Part shown: positions 43,979 through 53,470 of the stretch, in pieces
Position numbering within the stretch: the first letter of the stretch is position 1
Layout of the letters: the number at the start of each line of letters is the position of its first letter
DNA from: VXPQ01 sp965223485
GTDB lineage: Bacteria; Bacteroidota; Rhodothermia; Rhodothermales; VXPQ01
Direction of reading: 5' to 3'
DNA length: 64,000 bases
Assembly: GCA_965223485.1 (NCBI GenBank)
Contig: OZ244993.1
Span: 2,480,001-2,544,000, forward strand
The notes under the pieces: model-generated
The model's input: the letters and a program-made list of their open reading frames with translations, nothing else
Databases searched by the model: none
What the model was told of the DNA's origin: nothing
Program-made: the position numbers and the translations under genes

Positions 43979-44998
43979 ATGCAGAAAAAATCAAGAATTA
44001 CCATTTACGATGTGGCGGAGAGGGCGGGCGTTTCGATATCCACCGTGTCGCGGGTGATGAATAACTCCGATCTGGTTACCGAGCCGACTCGGATCCGCGT
44101 GCTCAAGGCTATCGAAGCCTTGCGATTCCGCCCGGATCGTACGGCTAAATCGCTGGCCCGTAAGGCGGCGAAGTCATTCGCCGTGGCTATTCCCACCTTC
44201 ACGATGCCCTTTCATAACGAATTGCTCAAAGGCATCCGGTTTTGCCTGCAACGACTGGACATTGACCTGCTTCTTTGCGATCTGGGAACGAAGTCGCCGA
44301 ACGCCACGCTGATGAACTTCCTGGATCGCGGCTCCGTGCAAGGCTTGCTTCTGGTCGGCGTTGCCCTGGACGATCACATTGTAGAGGAACTGGAGACACT
44401 GCACTCTCCAGTGGTTCTGGTGGGCACGCAACATCCTTCCTTCGATTCGTTTTCCTGGGACGATCGAGCAGGCGCGGCGGCCGCTATCGAACATCTTATC
44501 AGCCTTGGACACGTCTGGATCGCCATGATCGTATCGTACACGAGCGGTTCCATGCAGAACGAACGTCTCGAAGGGGTTCGGGAAGCCATGCGCAAAGCAG
44601 GCCGCTCTTTTTCCCGGGAAGATATTTTCTCCGGGAGCACCGAGAAGCACGCCGGTTTCAGCGAGGAAGCGGGCTACGAGGCGATGCAACGGATTCTTGC
44701 GGAACGCCCGGACGTTACGGCGGTCTTTGCGCTGAGCGATGTGCAGGCCATCGGGGCCTGGAAAGCGATACGCGACGCCGGACGGGAAATACCCGGGGAC
44801 ATTGCGTTGGTCGGATACGACGATATCAAGTCCAGCCACTACATTGGTCTTTCCAGCGTGAACCAGCGTATGCACGAAGTGGGCGAGCAAGCCACCGAGT
44901 TGGTCCTGCAGCGCATGACCGGAGACGAAAAGGCTTCCCCGGTACACCGAGTGATTGTGCCTATGCTGGTGGCGCGCAGGTCTTCCCAGCCCGCATGA
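43979..44998 (+). CDS. LacI-family transcriptional regulator
   Basis: 339 aa from ATG 43979. N-terminal helix-turn-helix TIYDVAERAGVSISTVSRVMNN, hinge, and a periplasmic-binding-protein-like domain (residues 60-335) with NTxAxxALxxMxxxG-like ERPDVTAVFALSDVQAIGAWKAI and IALVGYDDIKSSHYIGLSSV. Senses a sugar or related metabolite. The 132-bp gap to the ABC ATPase gene could hold the shared operator. The longer upstream frame overlaps the ABC gene and is rejected. Confidence 0.9.
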   Translation: MQKKSRITIYDVAERAGVSISTVSRVMNNSDLVTEPTRIRVLKAIEALRFRPDRTAKSLARKAAKSFAVAIPTFTMPFHNELLKGIRFCLQRLDIDLLLCDLGTKSPNATLMNFLDRGSVQGLLLVGVALDDHIVEELETLHSPVVLVGTQHPSFDSFSWDDRAGAAAAIEHLISLGHVWIAMIVSYTSGSMQNERLEGVREAMRKAGRSFSREDIFSGSTEKHAGFSEEAGYEAMQRILAERPDVTAVFALSDVQAIGAWKAIRDAGREIPGDIALVGYDDIKSSHYIGLSSVNQRMHEVGEQATELVLQRMTGDEKASPVHRVIVPMLVARRSSQPA

Positions 44999-45041
44999 GC
45001 CTCATTTTTTCTCCCTGACCTTTTATTCCGTTTCCTCGCAT

Positions 45042-46046
45042 ATGACGTCAGAAAGCACGTTGCGTCGGCCTCTGGAGGAGGCGATCCGGCAACAACTCGA
45101 TCGTACGGTCAGCGAGACGAATTTCACGGAGGTGGGCGAGTTGTACCGGGGTAAGGTCCGCGATATCTACCGGCCTGCCACTTCTTCCGGGGACGCGCTC
45201 TTCCTGGTCACGACCGACCGCATTTCGGCGTTCGATCACATTCTGCCCCGGCAGATTCCCTTCAAGGGGCAGGTGCTGAACCAGACCGCCGCTTTTTTCT
45301 TCGAACGAACAAAGGATATTGCGCCCAATCACCTTGTGGCGGTTCCGGATCCGAACGTGACGGTGGCGGCGCCTTGCGTGCCTGTTCCTGTCGAATTTGT
45401 GATCCGGGGGTATCTTGCAGGGCATGCCTGGCGGGAATATCGCGCCGGGCGGCGCAGCGTTTCGGGCGTGGCGTTGCCAGACGGCCTGCAGGAAAGCAGT
45501 CGCCTTCCCAAGCCCGTGCTCACGCCCGCCACCAAAGCGGAAACGGGACACGACGAAGATATCTCCCGGGAGGAAATTGTAGCGCGCGGCCTGCTGACGC
45601 ACGAGGAATTCGAGGAACTGGAAGGTACTGCGCTTGCCTTGTTTGCACGGGGCACGGATATGTCTGCGGCGCGAGGGTTATTGTTTGTAGATACCAAATA
45701 CGAATTCGGCCGCACCCCGGATGGCGCTTTCCTCCTTATAGACGAGGTGCATACCCCCGATTCGTCACGGTACTACTACGCGGAGGGATATGAGGAACGG
45801 CTTCGATCCGGGCTGCCTCAAAAGCAGCTTTCCAAGGAATTCGTCCGGGAGTGGCTGATGGAGCAGGGTTTTCAGGGAGAACCAGGACAGGATCTTCCCG
45901 ACTTGCCGGACGATTTTCGTATACAGGTAGCGGCTCGCTACGTCGAGTTGTATGAGGCGGTCACCGGGCTGGTGTTCGAACCGGACACCCACCCCGATCC
46001 GGTCGAGCGCATCCGCCAGGCGGTCACGTCGTATCTGGCGAACTGA
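45042..46046 (+). CDS. purC: Phosphoribosylaminoimidazole-succinocarboxamide synthase
   Basis: 334 aa from ATG 45042, the eukaryote-like longer SAICAR synthetase form. Family blocks: YRGKVRDIY, TTDRISAFDHILPRQIPFKGQVLNQ, VIRGYLAGHAWREY, GLLFVDTKYEFG and IDEVHTPDSSRYY. Catalyses the Asp condensation in purine synthesis. Its 3' end overlaps the convergent moaE by 23 nt. Confidence 0.95.
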   Translation: MTSESTLRRPLEEAIRQQLDRTVSETNFTEVGELYRGKVRDIYRPATSSGDALFLVTTDRISAFDHILPRQIPFKGQVLNQTAAFFFERTKDIAPNHLVAVPDPNVTVAAPCVPVPVEFVIRGYLAGHAWREYRAGRRSVSGVALPDGLQESSRLPKPVLTPATKAETGHDEDISREEIVARGLLTHEEFEELEGTALALFARGTDMSAARGLLFVDTKYEFGRTPDGAFLLIDEVHTPDSSRYYYAEGYEERLRSGLPQKQLSKEFVREWLMEQGFQGEPGQDLPDLPDDFRIQVAARYVELYEAVTGLVFEPDTHPDPVERIRQAVTSYLAN

Positions 46047-46530
46047 GGTCTTGGGGTGCGGAATCCCCTTCGATCCACCTGGAGTTACCGTCGACGAAGT
46101 GTTCCTTTTTCCAGATCGGCACTCGGGTTTTCAGCATGTCGATCAGATACCGGCATGCCGCGAAGGCATCCGCACGATGGGGCGCCGCAACTCCCGCAAT
46201 GACGCTTATTTCCCGTAGCGGCACTTCGCCGATGCGATGCAGCAAGCAGGCGCGGCGAACAGGCCAGCGGGCAAACGCTTCATCCACAAGTCTGTGCATT
46301 TCCTTGAGCGCCATGGGTTTATAGCATTCGTATTCAAGGAGTACCGTTTCTCGCCGCCCTGTTTCTCTGTCGGTTTCTTTTTCTTCGGTCCCGGTCCACC
46401 GGCGTGTCGTTCCGAGAAAGATGTCTATCCCGCCGGCCTCCTCGACCCGAAGAAATTCCGAAACCTCTTCAATAGAGAGGGGCGTTTCCTGGATGTTTAT
46501 CCAGGCCGAATCGTTCGATATCCCGGTCAT
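46024..46530 (-). CDS. moaE: Molybdopterin synthase catalytic subunit
   Basis: 168 aa from ATG 46530. MoaE converts cyclic pyranopterin to molybdopterin using sulfur from MoaD. The signature TRVPIWKKEHFVDGNSRWIEG carries the catalytic Lys pair. IDIFLGTTRRWTGTEE and HRIGEVPLREISVIAGVAAPHR also match. An added acidic insert (EEKETDRETGRRE) is unusual but harmless. Directly follows moaD. Confidence 0.9.
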   Translation of the reverse strand: MTGISNDSAWINIQETPLSIEEVSEFLRVEEAGGIDIFLGTTRRWTGTEEKETDRETGRRETVLLEYECYKPMALKEMHRLVDEAFARWPVRRACLLHRIGEVPLREISVIAGVAAPHRADAFAACRYLIDMLKTRVPIWKKEHFVDGNSRWIEGDSAPQDLSSPDTT

Positions 46531-46531
46531 C

Positions 46532-46801
46532 TCATCCTCCGCTGACAGGCGTAATGAGGGCCACCTCGTCCCCTGCCCGCACAATATGTTCTCTTGGTAC
46601 GTACTCCCGATTGACTGCAATGCGTACGAGCGGAAGCATAGGGCGAATGGGAGGATACGTTGCAGCCAGTCTTTCGAGAAGCACGCCGGCGGGTACGGTT
46701 TCTCCAGGGTCGAGGTGCAAGGTTGTCGAATCGATCCCCGCCTGTTCACGGATCACACTGAAAAGCAGCACCTGTACGCTCTGTAGTTTTTTGTCACACA
46801 T
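46532..46801 (-). CDS. moaD: Molybdopterin synthase sulfur carrier subunit
   Basis: 89 aa ubiquitin-like protein ending in GG (ALITPVSGG), the thiocarboxylate-forming tail. Core VQVLLFSVIREQAGIDSTTLHL and RIAVNREYV fit MoaD. It is separated from moaE by one base, so they are cotranscribed and form the heterotetramer. Confidence 0.9.
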   Translation of the reverse strand: MCDKKLQSVQVLLFSVIREQAGIDSTTLHLDPGETVPAGVLLERLAATYPPIRPMLPLVRIAVNREYVPREHIVRAGDEVALITPVSGG

Positions 46802-46821
46802 GTTTTGTCATGTATGGGCGC

Positions 46822-48078
46822 TCAACGGAATCTGATGGCGCGAATCGCTTCGATGCCGGCTGCTACACGGGCAGGTACATATGCCGCCAGAACACACAGC
46901 GCCATTGCAAGGGCGCCGGTGAGCAGGAAGTCGAAAGCATGTAATTCGACCGGCGCCGCGGCAAGGTAGTACGCCTCTTCCGGCAATGAAATGAGGCCGT
47001 ATTTGTCCTGCAAAAGCACCAGTGCTAAGGCAAGGGTTTCTCCAAGCGCTACCCCCACGCCGCCGATCAGCAAGCCTGACCAGATGAATTGTTTTCGGAT
47101 CGACCGCATCGAGGCGCCCATACTTTTCAGAATACCGATCTCCCGTGTTTTTTCGAGAATGGTCATCAGGAGCGTGCCAATGATGTTGAATGCAGCGACC
47201 ATGACGATAATGCTGATCACGACGGGGATAATGCTTTTCTGCAGATTGATCCAGGCGAACAGCCCGCCGTACACGTCATATATGCTCCGCGCCATGAGTG
47301 GAAATCCCACCCGGTCTTCTATCGTCTGTGCTGCCTCCCGCGCCGTGCCTACCTCTGAAAGCGTCACGTCGAATCGGGTGGCCTGGTCCGGGCCATAGGC
47401 AAGAAGTTCACGTGCCGCGGAAAGTGAAGTGAAGACATACAGCGCATCGAAATTGGCAAGGGACGTTTCATAGACGCCGGCAATGCGGAATGTCTTTGCG
47501 CGGGGCGCTGTCAAACCCGCTATGGAAGGCGTTTCCCCTGCGGATGCCGAGCGCATGGAAAAGGAGGTGACGATTTGCCCTGGCTCCACCTGGAGCAGAT
47601 CGGCCAGTTCCTTCCCGATGACAAGGCCGGCATGCCCGCTGGCGTCGGGTTGCGTATCGAAAGAGCCGTCCACGATCTGTTCCCGGAAATATGCGGGCGG
47701 TTGCTCCATACCCCGTATCGCCACCCCCTCTATATGCTCCCGGGACCGCCGGAGCAAGGCAAATTCCTGCACGACGACAGCCGCATCGACGACACCCGTT
47801 GTGGAGGCAAGCGTATCCCGGATAGAGGCGGCCTCGTCAATGGGGACGTCCCGAAAGGTTTCCACTTGTACATGCGCCCCGAATCCGGTGATTTTGGCTT
47901 CGATTTCACTGCCGAACCCTCTTACAACCGAAAGCGCCAGGAGCAAGGCCGCGGTTCCCAGGGCGACGCCTCCTGTAGCTATCCAGGCAATGAACCATAC
48001 GAAGCGGCTCCCCTCCTCTTGCCCGCGCACAGACCGGAGATAGCGCATCGCCATGAAGCGTTCGAAGCGGGAAGACAT
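46822..48078 (-). CDS. LolC/LolE-type ABC permease (FtsX family)
   Basis: 418 aa from ATG 48078 (MSSRFERFMAMRYLRSV). One N-terminal span (about 24-48), a periplasmic MacB-like domain, then three C-terminal spans (about 275-300, 325-345, 380-405), with ILKSMGASMRSIRKQF, the FtsX cytoplasmic coupling loop. Likely releases lipoproteins from the inner membrane with a LolD ATPase that is not in the window. C versus E cannot be decided. Confidence 0.88.
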   Translation of the reverse strand: MSSRFERFMAMRYLRSVRGQEEGSRFVWFIAWIATGGVALGTAALLLALSVVRGFGSEIEAKITGFGAHVQVETFRDVPIDEAASIRDTLASTTGVVDAAVVVQEFALLRRSREHIEGVAIRGMEQPPAYFREQIVDGSFDTQPDASGHAGLVIGKELADLLQVEPGQIVTSFSMRSASAGETPSIAGLTAPRAKTFRIAGVYETSLANFDALYVFTSLSAARELLAYGPDQATRFDVTLSEVGTAREAAQTIEDRVGFPLMARSIYDVYGGLFAWINLQKSIIPVVISIIVMVAAFNIIGTLLMTILEKTREIGILKSMGASMRSIRKQFIWSGLLIGGVGVALGETLALALVLLQDKYGLISLPEEAYYLAAAPVELHAFDFLLTGALAMALCVLAAYVPARVAAGIEAIRAIRFR

Positions 48079-48263
48079 GGGCGTGTGGTGCGGTGCGGCG
48101 ACATGCTGAAGGGGTTTTTGATACCCACGGGGGTACACGCCGGTTCTCGAATCGGGGGCACGCCGTTTTTGCGTCCGGAGTCAAAACCTCCGGGCAATCT
48201 GCGGGTATGCTACTCGTACAAATAGTATCTGTGCCGCACTTGCTCCATCATGGAGGGCCTATC

Positions 48264-49904
48264 ATGAATCACGTGAATTCTTCCGATCCCTTGCCGGAGA
48301 TTCCATTGCCGAAAAACGAGCCCGTGCTCGATTATGCGCCCGGTTCGATGGCGCGTAGCCGCCTTCGAAAGAAACTGGAGGCTCTCCGCAGTGAAACGAT
48401 CGAAATACCGGCCCTCATCGGCGGGCGCGAGGTGCGCACGGGAAGAACCGTAGACATCAGGGCGCCCCACGACCATGGGCATATTCTTGGCGTGGCGCAT
48501 CTTTGCGGCCCCGAAGAAACGACGGAGGCCATACGCTGTGCGCTGGAAGCCCGGGAGGAATGGATGCGCGTGCCGTGGTCGGATCGTCTCGGGGTCTTCA
48601 GGAAGGCGGCCGATCTGCTTTCCGGTCCCTGGCGGGATACGTTGAACGTTGCCACGATGCTGGGCCAGAGCAAGAATGTTTTTCAGGCGGAAATCGATGC
48701 GGCCTGCGAAACGATCGATTTCTGGCGGTTCAATGCGGCCTATGCAGAACGGATCATAGCAGATCAACCCCTGTCTGTAGACGGGATCCTCAATCGCATG
48801 GAGTACCGGGCGCTTGAGGGATTTGTGAGCGCCATAACCCCCTTCAACTTTACGGCGATCCAGGCCAACTTGCCTACGGCTCCTGTGCTGATGGGCAACG
48901 TGGCGCTATGGAAACCGGCCACAACCGCCCTCCTTTCCGCCTGGTACACCTATCAACTTCTCGAAGAGGCGGGTTTACCGCCGGGCGTGATCAATATGCT
49001 TCCTGGTCACGGTCCGGAGATAGGCGCCCCGATACTGGCGTCGGAGCATCTTGCAGGTCTGCATTTTACCGGCTCTACAGGTACGTTTCAGTACATGTGG
49101 CGAACGATCGGGACGAATATCGACAGATACCGATCCTACCCGCGCATCGTCGGGGAAACCGGGGGCAAGGATTTTATTCTGGTGCATCCTTCGGCCCAGG
49201 CCGTCGAGGTGGCCACCGCGATCGTGCGGGGCGGCTTCGAATACCAGGGCCAGAAGTGTTCGGCGGCTTCGCGCGTGTACCTGCCGGCCTCGCTTTGGCC
49301 GGCCATAGAGCAGGAGTTGACCCAACAACTCGACGATGTGAAGACGGGACCGGTCGAGGACTTTGCAAACTTCGTCAATGCGGTGATCGATCGTCCTTCT
49401 TTCGACCGGATCACCGGGTATATCGACCGGGCGCATGCCGACCCGGATGTAGACATCGTACATGGGGGGACGTATTCCGACGAGGTAGGTTATTTTATTG
49501 CCCCTTCTGTGCTTCGGGTTCGCAACCCGATGCACGAAACAATGCGGGAAGAGATCTTCGGGCCGGTCGTCCCGGTGTTTGTGTATGAGGATGCCCGTTA
49601 TGAAGATATGCTTGACGTATTGGACGAAACCTCACCGTATGCTTTGACCGGGGCCATTTTCGCCACCGACCGGAATGCGATCCGGGAAACATGCGATCGA
49701 CTGATCGATAACGCCGGTAACTTCTATATCAACGACAAGCCCACGGGGGCCGTCGTCGGCCAGCAGCCCTTCGGGGGGGCGCGCAAGTCGGGCACGAACG
49801 ATAAGGCAGGTTCGCAGTTGAACCTGACGCGCTGGATTTCTCCACGGGTTGTCAAAGAGAACCTTGCCCCTGCACGGCACTTTGCATATCCCTTTATGGG
49901 CTAA
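48264..49904 (+). CDS. pruA: L-glutamate gamma-semialdehyde (P5C) dehydrogenase
   Basis: 546 aa from ATG 48264. Aldehyde dehydrogenase of the P5CDH type that turns proline-derived semialdehyde into glutamate. Catalytic Cys in GFEYQGQKCSAASRVY, Glu in VGETGGKDF, NAD region TPFNFTAIQANLPTAP and FTGSTGTFQYMW, and the P5CDH C-terminus TGAVVGQQPFGGARKSGTND. No proline dehydrogenase gene is adjacent. Confidence 0.93.
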   Translation: MNHVNSSDPLPEIPLPKNEPVLDYAPGSMARSRLRKKLEALRSETIEIPALIGGREVRTGRTVDIRAPHDHGHILGVAHLCGPEETTEAIRCALEAREEWMRVPWSDRLGVFRKAADLLSGPWRDTLNVATMLGQSKNVFQAEIDAACETIDFWRFNAAYAERIIADQPLSVDGILNRMEYRALEGFVSAITPFNFTAIQANLPTAPVLMGNVALWKPATTALLSAWYTYQLLEEAGLPPGVINMLPGHGPEIGAPILASEHLAGLHFTGSTGTFQYMWRTIGTNIDRYRSYPRIVGETGGKDFILVHPSAQAVEVATAIVRGGFEYQGQKCSAASRVYLPASLWPAIEQELTQQLDDVKTGPVEDFANFVNAVIDRPSFDRITGYIDRAHADPDVDIVHGGTYSDEVGYFIAPSVLRVRNPMHETMREEIFGPVVPVFVYEDARYEDMLDVLDETSPYALTGAIFATDRNAIRETCDRLIDNAGNFYINDKPTGAVVGQQPFGGARKSGTNDKAGSQLNLTRWISPRVVKENLAPARHFAYPFMG

Positions 49905-49932
49905 GAAAAAAATAGTGTTATCCAGCGAGTTG

Positions 49933-49962
49933 GCGTGTCCCGCAATACGCTGCCGGACACGC
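49933..49962. repeat. 8-bp inverted repeat after pruA
   Basis: GCGTGTCC (49933-49940) and GGACACGC (49955-49962) with a 14-nt loop. No T-run follows, so I do not call it a terminator; it may be a weak 3' end structure or a protein site. Confidence 0.4.
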
Positions 49963-50016
49963 ACAATGATTATGGCGGTGTCTGGTTCGTAGTTGCTAAA
50001 CCAATCCGTGCATTTC

Positions 50017-51048
50017 ATGTCGTCTCCTGTACGTGTTGTTCAGTACGGTGTTGGCCCGATCGGGTTGGCCTGCATCCGTACGATTCTCGCCAAAAAGGAA
50101 ACGGGTCAGCTTGCCCTCGCAGGAGCTGTGGATATAGCCCCGGAGAAAGCGGGCCGGGACGTGGCGGAGTTGCTGGGGGGCGGGCTCTCTCCTACCGGGA
50201 TCGTAGTGCGCGAGGATCTTGCCGCTGTGCTTGCAGAGACCGCTCCCGATGTGGTGTTGCATACCACCTCTTCTTTTCTGGATCGCGTGCATGGCCAGAT
50301 CGAGGAATGCATTCGGTGTGGCGTTCCTGTGGTTTCTTCCACCGAGGAGCTTGCTTTTTCGTACGATCGACACCCTGAACTAAGTGCTGCCATCCACGAA
50401 CAAGCGGTGAAACACGGCGTGGCCGTCGTGGGCACGGGGGTAAACCCCGGCTATGCTATGGATACACTGGCGCTCATGGCGACCGGCGTATGCTGCGACG
50501 TTTCAGAGGTGCATGCCGTGCGCGTGGTGGATGCAGGAAAGCGCCGGATGCCTCTCCAACTCAAGGTGGGGGCCGGTCTTTCGACCGAGGCATTCGAGGA
50601 TAAAAAGGCGACGGGTGTATTCGGACATATCGGTCTGAGGGAATCGCTGTTTTTTGTGGCGAAGGGCCTCGGTTGGTTGCTTGACCGAGCGGACGAGCAA
50701 CTGCACCCTGTGCTGGCGGACGCGGAAATATCAACCCCGTTTCTGACCGTGGCGTCGGGCAACGTGGCCGGTATCCATCATTCCATCACGGGCTATGTGG
50801 GCGGTAAACCCTTGCTTTCTCTTGACCTGAAGATGTTTGTGGGAGCCAAAGAGCCCCACGATGCCGTGCGTGTGGTGGGCGACCCGCCGGTTGATCTCGT
50901 GGTTCGCGGCGGTATCTTTGGGGATACGGCCACGGTTGCTGCACTGGTTAATGCGATACCGCTTGTGCTGCATACCTCTCCGGGCCTCAAAACCATGATG
51001 GATTTGCCCGTCCTGCGTGCCTTTGCCTGCAATCCGAACACGGTCTAA
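50017..51048 (+). CDS. Dihydrodipicolinate-reductase-like NAD(P)-binding protein (2,4-diaminopentanoate dehydrogenase-like)
   Basis: 343 aa from ATG 50017 (MSSPVRVVQYGVG). N-terminal Rossmann VVQYGVGPIGLACIRTIL, then VSSTEELAFSY and VVGTGVNPGYAMDTLAL, typical of the amino-acid dehydrogenase family near DAPDH/OrdA. Adjacent genes do not reveal the substrate. The enzyme may act in Lys or ornithine breakdown; unproven. Confidence 0.82.
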   Translation: MSSPVRVVQYGVGPIGLACIRTILAKKETGQLALAGAVDIAPEKAGRDVAELLGGGLSPTGIVVREDLAAVLAETAPDVVLHTTSSFLDRVHGQIEECIRCGVPVVSSTEELAFSYDRHPELSAAIHEQAVKHGVAVVGTGVNPGYAMDTLALMATGVCCDVSEVHAVRVVDAGKRRMPLQLKVGAGLSTEAFEDKKATGVFGHIGLRESLFFVAKGLGWLLDRADEQLHPVLADAEISTPFLTVASGNVAGIHHSITGYVGGKPLLSLDLKMFVGAKEPHDAVRVVGDPPVDLVVRGGIFGDTATVAALVNAIPLVLHTSPGLKTMMDLPVLRAFACNPNTV

Positions 51049-51099
51049 CCATTCGGGAACGCATGACTTGTCCTGTCATGCGAACGGTGCTGTTGCCTC

Positions 51100-51777
51100 A
51101 TGAACAAGCGGATCGGAAGATTTCATGTTCTGACGGACCTTCGCTTCCAGCAGCGGTTCAGTCACGCGGAGCTTGCCCGCCTCGCCATGGAGGGGGGCGC
51201 CGACACGATCCAGTTCAGACAAAAATCGGGATCTGTGCGAGACATGCTCGCGGAGGCAAACCACGTAGCAGCCGTTTGCCGGGAGCGGGGTGTGCCGTTT
51301 CTTGTCAACGACCGCCTCGACGTCGCGTTGGCTTGCAGGGCCGATGGAATACATCTTGGGCAGCAGGATTTTCCTGTCCGGGAAGCCCGGCGCATCATGG
51401 GCCCGGAAGCGATTATAGGAGGTACGGCAACTACCGTCGAAGAGGCCCTGGCGATGCAGGAAGCAGGGGCCGATTATGTAGGATTCGGTCCTGTGTTTCC
51501 TACCACCAGCAAGGACAATCCGGCTTCGGTGAAGGGAGTGGCGAATCTGGCGCGGGTCTGTGCGGCGGTGCGTGTTCCCGTCATCGCTATCGCAGGTATT
51601 TCCGTGGAGCGCGTCGAACCCGTGATGAGAGCGGGAGCACACGGCGTTGCGGTCATGACAGCAGTGACAACGGCGAAGAACCCAGCCCGGCTTGCCTGTG
51701 CGTTCCGCGAGGTGCTGGATGAGGTGACTGCGGCATCTCATCTCCATAGGGGACACCTCCCACGGACGGGCAACTAA
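51100..51777 (+). CDS. thiE: Thiamine-phosphate synthase
   Basis: 225 aa. ThiE joins HMP-PP and thiazole phosphate. TIM-barrel blocks GADTIQFRQKSG, VNDRLDVALACRADGIHLGQQDFP, GGTATTVEEALAMQEAGADYVGFGPVFPTTSK and VIAIAGISVERVEPVMRAGAHGVAVM match well. Its end overlaps the convergent hemD by 4 nt. Confidence 0.94.
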   Translation: MNKRIGRFHVLTDLRFQQRFSHAELARLAMEGGADTIQFRQKSGSVRDMLAEANHVAAVCRERGVPFLVNDRLDVALACRADGIHLGQQDFPVREARRIMGPEAIIGGTATTVEEALAMQEAGADYVGFGPVFPTTSKDNPASVKGVANLARVCAAVRVPVIAIAGISVERVEPVMRAGAHGVAVMTAVTTAKNPARLACAFREVLDEVTAASHLHRGHLPRTGN

Positions 51778-52526
51778 TGCGCCCCTTGAAGGGCTAACGC
51801 GAGTGCTTCGGGGGAGGGTTCGTGGGCTGTGGCGTGTACCCGGAAGCCATGGGTGCGTACAGCCTCTGCCGTGACGGATCCAATGGCGGCGATGGATATA
51901 CTTTCCAGAGATACCTCCGGAGACTGGAGAATCGCTTCCAGGCCGGAGGGGCTGAAAAAAACAACCCAATCCGGCTTTTTATTGCCGGGCCATGCGTGCA
52001 GCGTGCGTAAGCGGGTTCGATAGGCGATGATTTCTTCTGTGCGGAAGCCGGCCTCACGCAAGAGGGAGGGCAACACATCTCGTCGTCGATCCCCGCATAG
52101 AAAAAGTAATGGGCCCCCTGTGTGCCGCTTCAGGATATCCGCTGCAAGCTGTTCTGCCGAGCCGGCGCTCTCCCCTTCCGGTTCGTAACCAAGGGAACGT
52201 ATGGCGGCGGCGGTGCGCGGTCCTACCGTAAACAGGACCTTATTCTCCCATCCCGTCTTGCTGATTCCGGTTCCGGGAAACGCCCTGCCGAAAGCTTCTA
52301 CCGCGCGCGGACTGGTGAAAATCAGGCCCGCATACCGGTCCGGATGTTTTAAGAGGTCGTATAGCACATCCTGCTCCGAGTACTCGAACGTGAGCACCGG
52401 CAGCGTTTGCGTATCGAAGCCCGCGGCATCGAGCGCCTTTTCCCAGAGACAGGATTCCGCCTGGCGGGGTGTATCTTCGGAGGATTCGTCTCCGGAGCGC
52501 AGCAAGAGAACGGCGTTTCTCATCAC
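51774..52526 (-). CDS. hemD: Uroporphyrinogen-III synthase
   Basis: 250 aa. HemD flips ring D during tetrapyrrole closure. Family blocks: LIFTSPRAVEAF, VGPRTAAAIRSLGY, LLFLCGDRRRDVLPSLLREAGF and VVFFSPSGLEAIL. The family is weakly conserved, so position counts: it begins inside the hemC stop (4-nt overlap) and completes hemA-hemC-hemD. Confidence 0.9.
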   Translation of the reverse strand: MMRNAVLLLRSGDESSEDTPRQAESCLWEKALDAAGFDTQTLPVLTFEYSEQDVLYDLLKHPDRYAGLIFTSPRAVEAFGRAFPGTGISKTGWENKVLFTVGPRTAAAIRSLGYEPEGESAGSAEQLAADILKRHTGGPLLFLCGDRRRDVLPSLLREAGFRTEEIIAYRTRLRTLHAWPGNKKPDWVVFFSPSGLEAILQSPEVSLESISIAAIGSVTAEAVRTHGFRVHATAHEPSPEALALALQGAH

Positions 52527-53470
52527 GCATGCGGATTGCGTAGTTCCTTCAGGATGCGCCTTCCCCCCTGTTCCAGCAGTTCGTTTGCGAGTTCGGCGCC
52601 GATTGTTTCGCCTTCGGAGGCGGGCCCCGTCCGTTGCGTACGGCAGATCTGCCTACCGTCCAGTGACGCCACGCAACCTTCGAGGATAAGCTGGCCGCCA
52701 TGCACGCGCCCCCACGCACCGACGGGGATGGAGCACCCTCCTCGCAGGGTGTGAAGGAAGGCCCTTTCTGCAAGTACTTCCCACGAAGTGCGCGCGTCGT
52801 GCACGGTTTCCCGGAGCAGTGCCCGGATACCTTCGTTCCGGTCCGTACAAACGATAGCCAATGCTCCCTGTCCCACTGCGGGCAGCATGATGTCCGGGGA
52901 GATACGCTCCGTGATGTGTTCCTGCATGCCAAGCCGTTTCAAACCGGCCGCTGCCAGTACGAGACCGGCCCACGTACCTTCCGCTAATTTGCGAAGGCGC
53001 GTGTCGACGTTGCCACGGACCGGCTCCATGCGTAAATCGGGACGCCAGGCCAGCAATTGCGCCTGTCTCCGGGGGGAGGATGTCGCCAGTACAGCCCCTC
53101 CGGGCAGGTCTGCGAGCCCCCCGGAATACCCAGGACGGCCAACGAACACATCCGCCGGGTCTTCCCGCTTGCCTACCGCACCGATGACCAGGCCGGAAGG
53201 CGTCTGCGTGGGCCAGTCTTTCAGGGAGTGAACGGCAAGATCAATGGAGCCGTCCAGCAGGGCTTGATCCAGTTCCTTCGTGAATAGCGCCTGACTGTTT
53301 ATGTTCGCAAGCGGTATGTCGAGGATACGGTCGCCCGTCGTTTTGATCTCGCGTAGTTCAACGAGATGTCCTTGCGCCCTGAGCCTGTCCCGGACAATGG
53401 TTGCCTGCCGCCATGCAAGGGGGCTTGCCCTTGTTCCAAGCACCAATGGAGGCAGATTGCTACGACTCAT
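52523..53470 (-). CDS. hemC: Porphobilinogen deaminase
   Basis: 315 aa from ATG 53470 (MSRSNLPPLVLGTRASPLAWRQ). HemC polymerises four porphobilinogens. The dipyrromethane cofactor Cys is in RGGCSIPVGAWG; Arg/Asp blocks LFTKELDQALLDGSIDLAVHSLKDWPT and VGQGALAIV are present. Its start overlaps the hemA stop by 11 nt. Confidence 0.96.
   Translation of the reverse strand: MSRSNLPPLVLGTRASPLAWRQATIVRDRLRAQGHLVELREIKTTGDRILDIPLANINSQALFTKELDQALLDGSIDLAVHSLKDWPTQTPSGLVIGAVGKREDPADVFVGRPGYSGGLADLPGGAVLATSSPRRQAQLLAWRPDLRMEPVRGNVDTRLRKLAEGTWAGLVLAAAGLKRLGMQEHITERISPDIMLPAVGQGALAIVCTDRNEGIRALLRETVHDARTSWEVLAERAFLHTLRGGCSIPVGAWGRVHGGQLILEGCVASLDGRQICRTQRTGPASEGETIGAELANELLEQGGRRILKELRNPHA

Noticed and set aside
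49933..49962. Terminator after pruA
   Set aside because: Hairpin lacks a T-run.
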